Shown: one piece after another, positions 1-6,332 of the stretch
Numbering within the stretch: the stretch's first letter is position 1
Layout of the letters: each line of letters starts with the position of its first letter
Assembly: GCA_031178025.1 (NCBI GenBank)
Contig: JAPSJU010000078.1
Coordinates: 1 to 8,223 of the forward strand
Source: Agromyces sp.
GTDB taxonomy: Bacteria; Actinomycetota; Actinomycetes; Actinomycetales; Microbacteriaceae
Length of the DNA: 8,223 nt
Direction of reading: 5' to 3'
Notes under the pieces: generated by a model
Databases searched by the model: none
Seen by the model: only the letters and a program-made list of their open reading frames with translations
What the model was told of the DNA's origin: nothing
Made by a program: the position numbers and the translations under genes

Positions 1-1664
1 AGCGTGACGTCCACCGTCCGGGTCTCGCCGTCGCGCACGTAGGTGAGCTCCGCCTCGGCACCGCCGGGCAGCGCGCGCACCTGCGCGGTGAGGTCCGTCT
101 GGTCGGTGATGGGCACGCCGTTGAACTCGACGACGACGTCGCCCGCCTGCAGGCCTGCGGCCGCCGCGGCGCCGTCGGCGCTCACCTCGGAGATCAGCGC
201 GCCGACTCGGTCGCTCTCGGCATCGGATTCGGCCGAGGTCACGGTCGCGCCGAGCAGGCCGTGCGTCGCCGACCCGTTCTCGATGATCTCGCTCGCGATG
301 CGCTTCGCGAGGTTCGACGGCACCGCGAAGCCCACTCCGATGTTGCCGGCCTCCGTGGCCGAGCCGCCGGCCGACAGGATCGCGACGTTCACGCCGATGA
401 GCCTGCCCTCGGAGTCGACGAGCGCGCCGCCCGAGTTGCCGGGGTTGATCGCGGCATCCGTCTGGATGACCGGGAGCGAGACCTGGCCTCCGTTCGTCGG
501 CTGCTGGGTCTGCCCGCCCTCGGGGTCGGGCAGGTCGAAGAAGAAGTCGAACGGGCTCTGCTCGCCGCCGTCGCCCTCGTCGCCCTCGCCCTGCTGGCTG
601 TCGTCGGGAGTCTCGGGGGCGGCGGAGGACGCGACGTCGATCGAGCGGTTGAGCGCGCTGATGATGCCGTTCGTCACCGTGCCCGCGAGGCCGAGCGGCG
701 CGCCGATCGCGATGGCCGTGTCGCCGACGTTGAGTTCGTCGGAGTCGGCGAACTCGAGCGGCGTGAGGTCCGACGCGTCCACGAGCTTGATGACGGCGAG
801 GTCGGACAACGGGTCGGTGCCGACGAGCTCCGCGTCGTAGAGCCGGCCATCCGACGTCTTCACCTGGATCGCGGGGTCCCCCGTCGCTCCGTCGAGCGTC
901 ACGACGTGGGTGTTGGTCAGCACGTAGCCGTCGTCGGAGAGGATGATCCCCGATCCACTGCCGCCGCCCTGCCCGCCCGTGACCGAGATCGTGACGACGC
1001 TCGGGCTCGCCTTCGCCGCGACCGCGGTGATCTGGTTCACCGAATCCGTGTCGTTCACGACGATGTTCTGCGCGCTGCCGGAGTTCGCACTCGACTCCGG
1101 CGACTGGCCGCTCACCATGAGACCCGTGATGCCCGCGCCGGACGCGCCGCCGATGAGGGCGGCCGCCACGATGGCCGCGGCCACACCGAGCCCGGCACGG
1201 CGCTGCTTCGGAGCGGAGCCCGCACCGGCGGCGGCCTCGCCCGGTCCCGTGGGCGGCGCCGGCGGACCGCTCTGCGCCTGCTGGGGGCCGCCGAAGGCCG
1301 GGGGGACCTGACCGCTGAGCGGCTGCGTCGGGCCGGTCGGCGATGCCGACGTCGCGCCGGAACCCGACCCGGCCGGATGCTCGTATTGCGCCGCGTGATA
1401 CGGCTGCGGCTCACGACCCGGCTCGTACACCGTGCCGGTCGCCGGAGCCGCGGTGGTCGGTGCCGGCGGTGCCGGGGCGGCGCCCGAGGCATCGCTCGGA
1501 CCGGGCGGTGTCGCCGCGGGCACGGGTGCGGGTGTCGCCGAGCCCTCCGGCGCGCCGGCGGGCGTCGCTGCCGCCGCGTTCGCTGCCGCGTCGTGTGCTG
1601 GGGCGGCCCCTGCGGCATCGCCCTCGCGGGCCTCCCCCGCCGTACCGTCGGTGCTGTCGGTCAT
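1..1664 (-). CDS. HtrA/DegP-type membrane-anchored serine protease with PDZ domain (3' end cut by window)
   Basis: This is a trypsin-like protease of the HtrA family, which handles misfolded or regulatory proteins outside the membrane. The 554 visible codons show, in order: a cytoplasmic Ala/Pro/Gly-rich tail (about 1-153); a basic stop (KQRR, ending at 156); one membrane segment (about 158-184); the protease domain; and most of a PDZ domain (from about 465, with GLLGATV and the AAGLQAGDVVVEFNG core). The catalytic triad is complete: His253 in TNTHVV, Asp288 in SDLAVI, Ser411 in GNSGGAL. The start is the ATG at 1664-1662, preceded by GGAAGGAG with a 6-base spacer. The layout resembles mycobacterial PepD/HtrA. 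The stretch at about 345-396 is an unusually long acidic loop containing FDFFFDLP. The stop codon lies beyond the left edge; given how much PDZ is visible, only a short piece is probably missing. The family call is firm, the exact paralogue is not. Confidence 0.95.
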   Translation of the reverse strand, partial: MTDSTDGTAGEAREGDAAGAAPAHDAAANAAAATPAGAPEGSATPAPVPAATPPGPSDASGAAPAPPAPTTAAPATGTVYEPGREPQPYHAAQYEHPAGSGSGATSASPTGPTQPLSGQVPPAFGGPQQAQSGPPAPPTGPGEAAAGAGSAPKQRRAGLGVAAAIVAAALIGGASGAGITGLMVSGQSPESSANSGSAQNIVVNDTDSVNQITAVAAKASPSVVTISVTGGQGGGSGSGIILSDDGYVLTNTHVVTLDGATGDPAIQVKTSDGRLYDAELVGTDPLSDLAVIKLVDASDLTPLEFADSDELNVGDTAIAIGAPLGLAGTVTNGIISALNRSIDVASSAAPETPDDSQQGEGDEGDGGEQSPFDFFFDLPDPEGGQTQQPTNGGQVSLPVIQTDAAINPGNSGGALVDSEGRLIGVNVAILSAGGSATEAGNIGVGFAVPSNLAKRIASEIIENGSATHGLLGATVTSAESDAESDRVGALISEVSADGAAAAAGLQAGDVVVEFNGVPITDQTDLTAQVRALPGGAEAELTYVRDGETRTVDVT

Positions 1665-1670
1665 GGTGTG

Positions 1671-1678
1671 CTCCTTCC
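1671..1678 (-). promoter_or_regulatory. Ribosome binding site of the HtrA-type protease
   Basis: On the minus strand this reads GGAAGGAG, followed by the 6-base spacer CACACC and then ATG. It is the best Shine-Dalgarno sequence seen in the window and fixes the start of the protease at 1664. Confidence 0.85.
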
Positions 1679-1682
1679 AAGG

Positions 1683-1720
1683 CGATGCCAGCTTCCCGCC
1701 GGAAGCTGTGTACGGCATCG
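1683..1720 (-). promoter_or_regulatory. Nested stem-loop in the leader of the protease gene
   Basis: An inner perfect inverted repeat AGCTTCC (1690-1696) / GGAAGCT (1701-1707) closes on the 4-base loop CGCC. It is continued by an outer pair CGATGCC (1683-1689) / GGCATCG (1714-1720), leaving a 6-base bulge (1708-1713) on one side only. The total is 14 pairs, all Watson-Crick. The element ends 4 bases upstream of the Shine-Dalgarno sequence of the minus-strand protease gene. It could be an mRNA leader structure affecting translation or stability, a protein-binding palindrome, or chance in GC-rich DNA. The structure is seen directly; its role is inference. Confidence 0.5.
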
Positions 1721-1822
1721 GCGAAGTCTGTGATCGAGCTATGCCGAAGCAGTGATTCATCCGTATCGGATGCGCTTCGCCGCGCCCGACTGCGACAGCG
1801 TACCGGCCGGAGCCGTACGTCC

Positions 1823-1853
1823 GGTGGGAGCGTGACGTACGGTGAGAGCGTGA
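1823..1853 (+). repeat. Tandem duplication of the aminotransferase start region
   Basis: GGTGGGAGCGTGA (1823-1835) and GGTGAGAGCGTGA (1841-1853) are 13-base direct repeats with one mismatch and an 18-base period, which is exactly six codons. Each copy is a purine-rich, Shine-Dalgarno-like stretch followed by a GTG codon (1832 and 1850), and both GTGs are in the aminotransferase frame. This is why the start of that gene is ambiguous. Confidence 0.7.
1838..1843 (+). promoter_or_regulatory. Possible -10 element (TACGGT) for a leaderless aminotransferase mRNA
   Basis: TACGGT fits the actinobacterial TANNNT -10 pattern and ends 6 bases before the GTG at 1850, the spacing expected when transcription starts on the first base of the start codon. 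No convincing -35 hexamer is visible 16-18 bases upstream, so this is weak. Confidence 0.25.
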
Positions 1854-3067
1854 GCGACTTCTTCTCCCCGACCGGGCTCAGGCCCTGGCAGCGCACCGCT
1901 GCAGGCGCCGGGCTCCTCTCGCCCGACGGCACGATCGCCGCCACCATCTTCGCCGAGATGAGCGCCCTCGCGGTGCGCACCGGCGCCATCAACCTGGGCC
2001 AGGGATTCCCCGACGAGGACGGACCGGCCGAGGTGCTCGAGGCGGCGCGCCAGGCGATCTCCGACGGCGTCAACCAGTACCCGCCGGGGATCGGCGCGCC
2101 GGTGCTGCGTGAGGCGATCGCCGCGCACCAGCGCCGGTGGTACGGGCTCGAGGTGGACGCGGCATCCGAGGTGCTCGTGACGGCCGGGGCGACCGAGGCG
2201 CTCGCGGCGACCATCCTCGCCCTCGTCGACGGCGGCGACGAGGTCGTCACCTTCGAGCCGTACTACGACGCCTATGCCGCCCTCATCGCCCGCGCGGGCG
2301 GTGTGCACCGCACCGTGCCGCTGCGCTTCCCCGACTGGCAGCCCGACCTCGGGGAGCTCGAGGCCGCCGTCACGGACCGCACCCGCGTCATCCTCGTGAA
2401 CTCCCCGCACAACCCCACCGGGGCGGTGCTCGCCGACGAGGTCCTCGACCGCGTCGTGGCGCTCGCCGAACGCCATGACGCCGTCATCGTGACCGACGAG
2501 GTCTACGAGCACCTCACCTTCGGAGCGCCCCATCGTCCCATCGCCACGCGCCCCGGGGCATGGGAGCGCACCATCACGATCTCGTCGGGCGGCAAGACCT
2601 TCGCCACGACCGGGTGGAAGATCGGCTGGCTCGTCGCGCCCGCGCCGCTCGTGACGAGCGTGCTCGCGGTGAAGCAGTACCTCACCTTCGTGAACGGCGC
2701 GCCGTTCCAACCCGCGATCGCGATGGGCCTCGGCCTGCCCGATGCGGTGTTCACGGATGCGGCGGACCGCCTGCGCGCCAAGCGCGACCTCCTCGCCACG
2801 GGCCTCCGTGAGGCGGGATTCGACGTGTCGGTGCCCGACGCCGGCTACTTCATCGTGGCCGACGCCGCCGCGCTCGGCGGTCATGACGGAGACGCGTTCT
2901 GCCGCGCGCTGCCCGAACGTGCGGGCGTCGTCGGCGTGCCGGTCTCGGCGTTCGTGCATCCCGATCGCGCGGGTGCGTACCGGAGCCTGGTGCGGTTCGC
3001 CTTCTGCAAGCGCCGTGAGGTCCTCGAGGAGGCGTCGGCTCGCCTCGCGCGTTTCAGCGCCGGCTGA
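1850..3067 (+). CDS. PLP-dependent class I/II aminotransferase (DapC/kynurenine-aminotransferase-like)
   Basis: This is a cytoplasmic fold-type I aminotransferase, 405 residues with the GTG at 1850. Visible family motifs are NLGQGFPDEDGP and NQYPPG near the N-terminus, GATEA (cofactor phosphate cup), NSPHNPTG with Asn188, TDEVYEHL with Asp216 (contacts the pyridine nitrogen), SSGGKTF with Lys249 (Schiff-base lysine) and LVRFAFCKR with Arg382 (substrate carboxylate). The sequence closely resembles the mycobacterial protein annotated as DapC (Rv0858c) as I remember it, and more broadly the methionine/glutamine/kynurenine aminotransferase group. The substrate could be N-succinyl-LL-diaminopimelate, methionine, glutamine or an aromatic amino acid; sequence alone does not decide. 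GTG 1832 would add six residues (VTYGES). The reading frame stays open far upstream, but that part has no family similarity and runs antisense to the protease gene. The gene diverges from the protease gene and converges on the hydrolase. Confidence 0.93.
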   Translation: MSDFFSPTGLRPWQRTAAGAGLLSPDGTIAATIFAEMSALAVRTGAINLGQGFPDEDGPAEVLEAARQAISDGVNQYPPGIGAPVLREAIAAHQRRWYGLEVDAASEVLVTAGATEALAATILALVDGGDEVVTFEPYYDAYAALIARAGGVHRTVPLRFPDWQPDLGELEAAVTDRTRVILVNSPHNPTGAVLADEVLDRVVALAERHDAVIVTDEVYEHLTFGAPHRPIATRPGAWERTITISSGGKTFATTGWKIGWLVAPAPLVTSVLAVKQYLTFVNGAPFQPAIAMGLGLPDAVFTDAADRLRAKRDLLATGLREAGFDVSVPDAGYFIVADAAALGGHDGDAFCRALPERAGVVGVPVSAFVHPDRAGAYRSLVRFAFCKRREVLEEASARLARFSAG

Positions 3068-3079
3068 GCCGTCCTGCGG

Positions 3080-3898
3080 TCACGCCTCGACGACTCGGAA
3101 TCGCCGCAACGCGAGGGCCGGATTCGTACGACGGACGGACTCGAGGCGTTCGCGCGAGATCCATGCGATCGCGACATCCGTCGCCTCCCCGATGGTCGCG
3201 AGCTCGACGCCCATCGGGTCGACGATCATGCTGTTGCCGGCACCGACCGGCGGCGCGTGATCCGCGGCGGCGACGTACATCGTGTTCTCGAGCGCCCGCG
3301 CCGTGGTCAGCACCCGCCAATGCGCCTCCTTCAGCGGCCCGCGCACCCACTCGGCGGGCATGCACACGACGTCGGCGCCCGCGTCGACGATACGGCGGGT
3401 GACCTCGGGGAAGCGCGCGTCGTAGCAGGTCTGCAGTCCGAAGCGGATGCCTCCGGCTTCGAAGACCTCGGGCGCGGCGAGCTCTCCCGGCGCGACCCAC
3501 TCGGATTCGCGGTGCCCGAACGCGTCGTACAGGTGCACCTTGCGGTATCGCGCCACGATCCCTTCACCCGGCGCGACCGCGACGACCGTGTTGGCCACGC
3601 GGCGCTCCTCGTCGGCGAGCCGCTCGAGCATGCCCACCACCAGATGCGCGCCGAGACCGTCGGCGATGGCGCCGACCCGTTGCGTGAACGGACCCGGTAC
3701 CGCCTGCGCGGCATCCACCCAGTCCGGTCCGGCCTCAGGCGTGAAGAAGCTCGAGTACTCGGGGAACACGACGAGACGCGCACCCCGCGCGACGGCGAGC
3801 CCGGCCAGTCGCTCGATCTCGCCGAGGTTCGCCTCCACGTCGGCGCCGGGCGCGAACTGGGCGACCGCGATGGCGAAGCCGGACGTCTCCTCGGTCAT
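3080..3898 (-). CDS. Nitrilase-superfamily carbon-nitrogen hydrolase (omega-amidase-like amidohydrolase)
   Basis: This is a complete 272-residue protein, normal for single-domain members of the family, which hydrolyse amides or nitriles through a thioester intermediate in the cytoplasm. The Glu-Lys-Cys triad is present: Glu47 in VVFPEYSS, Lys120 in YRKVHLYDAFG, Cys158 in LQTCYDARFPE. Other family marks are NTVVAVAP, the RALENTMYVAAAD stretch and the closing strand with MIVDPMG. It resembles the Rv0480c / Nit2-YafV type (deaminated glutathione amidase or omega-amidase), so an amide is a likelier substrate than a nitrile. The ATG at 3898 has no good Shine-Dalgarno sequence but has TAGGCT six bases upstream, suggesting a leaderless mRNA. 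It is tail-to-tail with the aminotransferase, 12 bases apart, and head-to-head with the secreted peptidase. The exact substrate is unknown. Confidence 0.92.
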   Translation of the reverse strand: MTEETSGFAIAVAQFAPGADVEANLGEIERLAGLAVARGARLVVFPEYSSFFTPEAGPDWVDAAQAVPGPFTQRVGAIADGLGAHLVVGMLERLADEERRVANTVVAVAPGEGIVARYRKVHLYDAFGHRESEWVAPGELAAPEVFEAGGIRFGLQTCYDARFPEVTRRIVDAGADVVCMPAEWVRGPLKEAHWRVLTTARALENTMYVAAADHAPPVGAGNSMIVDPMGVELATIGEATDVAIAWISRERLESVRRTNPALALRRFRVVEA

Positions 3899-3904
3899 GC
3901 CGCC

Positions 3905-3910
3905 AGCCTA
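3905..3910 (-). promoter_or_regulatory. Possible -10 element (TAGGCT) of a leaderless hydrolase mRNA
   Basis: On the minus strand TAGGCT fits TANNNT and is followed by GGCGGC and then the ATG at 3898. That places a transcription start at or next to the first base of the start codon. It goes with the lack of a clear Shine-Dalgarno sequence. No clear -35 element is visible. Confidence 0.35.
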
Positions 3911-4076
3911 CGCGCCGGGGTCGCACCGGCGGCGAACCCTTCCCAGAAACGGAGGAGCGTGTTTGACTTGGGCCGTTCAGCGGGGGGCTGCAACGCCGCG
4001 GTCCCCTGAAACGATCGGTCCCGCGGGGTGGGCAGACCGTCCGGCTCGGGGGCCACGACGAAGATTGGACACCGCT

Positions 4077-6218
4077 GTGCTCCGAACACCATCCCGAACC
4101 CTCGGCCTCGTCACGAGCGTCGCCGTCGCGGTCACCCTCGTGGCGGCATCCGCCGGCCCCGCGGCCGCCGACGATCACGAGAACGTCCCGGGCGAACCGA
4201 CCATCACGCTGCCCATCAACGACAGCGAGGCCGGCGGCACCTACGAGCAGGACTTCACCCGCGTCTACGCCGGCACCACCCCGGACGGCACCCCCGTCTA
4301 CATCTACGTCCCCGAGGGCACCCCGCTCGACGGCAGCGCACCGGCCGGTGTCGCGAGCCTCGATCCCGCCTTCGACCAGGACCCGGGCGACGAGTTCGTG
4401 CCGTGCACCGACGCGAGCGTGGACGACTACACGCTCACCCAGGCGCAGATCGACTACATGGGCGACGAGCTCGCCGACCAGATCGTGGCCGTCGACGAGG
4501 AGCACTTCGGCCTCATGGGCGCCGCCGATCCGGATGAGCCCGCGAGCGACTCGCTCGTCATGGTCGTCTACAACGTGCAGGACGCGCAGTACTACGACTG
4601 CGAGGTGACCAGCTACACGGCCGGGTACTTCGCTCCGGAGTTCATCGACTCCTCGGGCATGAACGCGATCGTGATCGACGCCTACGACTGGGCGAACCGC
4701 GTGGGCCCGGCGGATTCCGAGTGGAACGACGACGACCCCGAGAACGACCAGCCGACGCTCTACGAGGGCGTCATCGCGCATGAGCTCGAGCACCTGCTGC
4801 ACAACTACAGCGACCCGGGTGAGCTCAGTTGGGTCGACGAGGGTCTCGCCGACTTCGCCGTGTTCGTGAACGGGTACGACGTCGGCGGCTCGCACCTGAC
4901 GTACCACCAGGTCTTCTACGCCGAGACCTCGCTCACGCGCTGGGGCGGCGGCCTCGAGAACTACGGCGCCGCGTACACCTTCTTCCAGTACCTCTGGGAG
5001 CAGGCGGGCGGCAACGGCGACGGCACGTATGAGCCCGACCTCGAGTACGACGGCGCCGGCGGCGACCTGCTCATCAAGCTGGTCTTCGAGAACGAGGCCG
5101 ACGGCATGGAGGGCGTGCAGGCCTCGATCGACGAGTTCAACGCGCAGACCGGCGCCGGCCTCCGCACCGCGGAGGAGCTGTTCCAGGACTGGGGCGTCGC
5201 CGTCTACCTCGACGACGAGGCATCCGATCGCTTCGACATCAAGGCCGTGGACTTCGGCGACCCGGCGTTCACGACGTGGACGATGGACATCGCGGACGAC
5301 CAGTTCTGGGGAGGCCGTGGCTCGAACCAGGGCGCGCAGCCCGAGGCGAAGTGGGAGCGGCGGGCCAACGGCCAGTCGCCGGTCGCGCTGCCGTACGGCC
5401 TCCAGGTCGAGCGCTTCCGGAACCCGGGGCCCGTCGTGAACGTCGCCCTCGACGGTGAGGACACGACCCAGGTCGCGCCCCACTCGGGTGAGACGCACTG
5501 GTACGGGGGCTACGAGAGCCAGTCGGACAACATCCTCGAGGTGGACGTCGCCGGCGAGGCCACGTCGCTCGACTTCTGGACCTGGCACTTCATCGAGGAG
5601 GGCTGGGACTACGGATTCGTCGAGGCGCTCGTGGGCGGCGAGTGGGTCACCGTGCCCCTCGTCGACGACAGCGGCGCGGTCGTGACGAGCGATGAGGACC
5701 CGCACGGCAACAACCCGACGGGCAATGGCCTCACGGGCACCTCGGGCGGCGAGTACTTCGTGGACGACCCCGCGTACGTGCACTACACGGCGCAGTTGCC
5801 CGCCGGCGCCACCGACGTGCGCTTCCGCTACTCGACCGACGCGGCGTACCTCGACACCGGCTGGTTCGTCGACGACGTGATGGTGAACGGGGCCGCCGCC
5901 ACGCTCTCCTCGGCCGACGGCGAGTGGTTCGAGACGACGGGCGTCCAGGACAACAACTGGACCCTGCAGATCGTCTCGAGCTGCGATCTGACCCCTGGCG
6001 TCGACTCGGCGTTCGAGATCACGGATGACGCGGGCAACTTCGTCTACCGGCTCGAGGGCGACGCGATCTCGCAGGCCGGCCTGGTGACGAAGTGCGCGAG
6101 CGGCAACAACCGCGACTTCGCGACGCTGGTCTCGAACCTGCCGACGGGTGACCTGACGTACCTCGACGCGGGGTACACGCTCTCGGTGACGAACGCGGGC
6201 AGCGGGAAGAAGGGGTGA
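4077..6218 (+). CDS. Secreted HExxH zinc metallopeptidase with immune-inhibitor-A-like C-terminal module
   Basis: This is a 713-residue exported protein with the GTG at 4077. A Sec signal peptide is clear: basic start (R3, R7), hydrophobic core 9-26, and likely cleavage after GPAAA (residue 31) before DDHEN. An acidic region with Cys110 and Cys175 leads into the zinc site IAHELEHLLHNY (His235, Glu236, His239) and WVDEGLADF. Glu255 there is the probable third ligand, a gluzincin-like spacing of 15 residues after the second His. YGAAYTFFQYLWEQAGG and the following helices complete the catalytic half. From about 440 to 605 there is a beta-sandwich with DFWTWHFIEEGWDYGFVEA and TGWFVDDVMVNGA, as in the C-terminal part of immune inhibitor A (M6) peptidases. 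The last 100 residues form another beta-rich unit with Cys636 and Cys673. There is no LPXTG or membrane anchor, so it is probably released. TTG 4065 is an alternative start (four more residues). The Shine-Dalgarno sequence is weak. Substrate unknown. Confidence 0.88.
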   Translation: MLRTPSRTLGLVTSVAVAVTLVAASAGPAAADDHENVPGEPTITLPINDSEAGGTYEQDFTRVYAGTTPDGTPVYIYVPEGTPLDGSAPAGVASLDPAFDQDPGDEFVPCTDASVDDYTLTQAQIDYMGDELADQIVAVDEEHFGLMGAADPDEPASDSLVMVVYNVQDAQYYDCEVTSYTAGYFAPEFIDSSGMNAIVIDAYDWANRVGPADSEWNDDDPENDQPTLYEGVIAHELEHLLHNYSDPGELSWVDEGLADFAVFVNGYDVGGSHLTYHQVFYAETSLTRWGGGLENYGAAYTFFQYLWEQAGGNGDGTYEPDLEYDGAGGDLLIKLVFENEADGMEGVQASIDEFNAQTGAGLRTAEELFQDWGVAVYLDDEASDRFDIKAVDFGDPAFTTWTMDIADDQFWGGRGSNQGAQPEAKWERRANGQSPVALPYGLQVERFRNPGPVVNVALDGEDTTQVAPHSGETHWYGGYESQSDNILEVDVAGEATSLDFWTWHFIEEGWDYGFVEALVGGEWVTVPLVDDSGAVVTSDEDPHGNNPTGNGLTGTSGGEYFVDDPAYVHYTAQLPAGATDVRFRYSTDAAYLDTGWFVDDVMVNGAAATLSSADGEWFETTGVQDNNWTLQIVSSCDLTPGVDSAFEITDDAGNFVYRLEGDAISQAGLVTKCASGNNRDFATLVSNLPTGDLTYLDAGYTLSVTNAGSGKKG

Positions 6219-6223
6219 TCCTC

Positions 6224-6261
6224 GCGAGGCCGGTGTCGGGGTTCTCCGGCACCGGCCTCGT
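6224..6261 (+). terminator. Strong GC-rich hairpin after the metallopeptidase gene
   Basis: Five bases after the stop codon, 6224-6240 pairs with 6245-6261 over 17 positions (14 Watson-Crick, 3 G-T) around the loop GTTC. The core GAGGCCGGTG / CACCGGCCTC is perfect. There is no T-run after it, so it resembles the tail-less terminators or 3' stabilising hairpins common in high-GC actinobacteria. Being symmetric and between convergent genes, it could also stop transcription arriving from the ATPase gene. Confidence 0.7.
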
Positions 6262-6306
6262 CGGCGCGGTCCTACGATCGCGTCGATCGATGCGGGTTCG
6301 GGAATT

Positions 6307-6332
6307 CCGACATGACGTTCCGCGTCATTCGG
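6307..6332 (-). terminator. Hairpin over the stop codon of the ATPase/TPR gene
   Basis: ATGACG (6312-6317) pairs with CGTCAT (6323-6328) around a 5-base loop. It is extended by CCGA / TCGG across a one-base bulge at 6311. The TGA stop of the minus-strand gene (6327-6325) is inside the stem. On the minus strand it is followed by AATTCCCG, a poor T-tract. It is a possible terminator, weaker than the one at 6224-6261. Confidence 0.4.

Noticed and set aside
261..1733. 490-codon plus-strand open frame opposite the HtrA protease
   Set aside because: It is Arg/Gly-rich with no domains, and it lies antisense to a gene with a complete catalytic triad.
1343..1849. Upstream extension of the aminotransferase frame
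   Set aside because: The added 169 residues are Arg/Pro-rich, resemble no aminotransferase, and overlap the protease gene and its leader. The family similarity begins just after 1850.
1757..2959. 400-codon minus-strand open frame opposite the aminotransferase
   Set aside because: It has the typical composition of an antisense frame in GC-rich DNA. The plus strand carries all PLP-binding motifs.
3913..3931. CGCCGG/CCGGCG inverted repeat upstream of the hydrolase
   Set aside because: A six-base GC-only arm with a 7-base loop is expected by chance in DNA of this composition.
3963..3968. TTGACT as a -35 element for the metallopeptidase
   Set aside because: No TANNNT hexamer lies 16-19 bases downstream, so a full promoter cannot be supported.
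3999..4022. CGGTCCC direct repeat in the divergent intergenic region
   Set aside because: It is only seven bases in two copies, too short to separate from chance.
3735..5783. 682-codon open frame on the minus strand opposite the metallopeptidase
   Set aside because: Composition is Arg/Val/Asp/His-rich with no recognisable domain. It is the antisense shadow of a GC-rich gene whose plus-strand frame has a signal peptide and zinc site.
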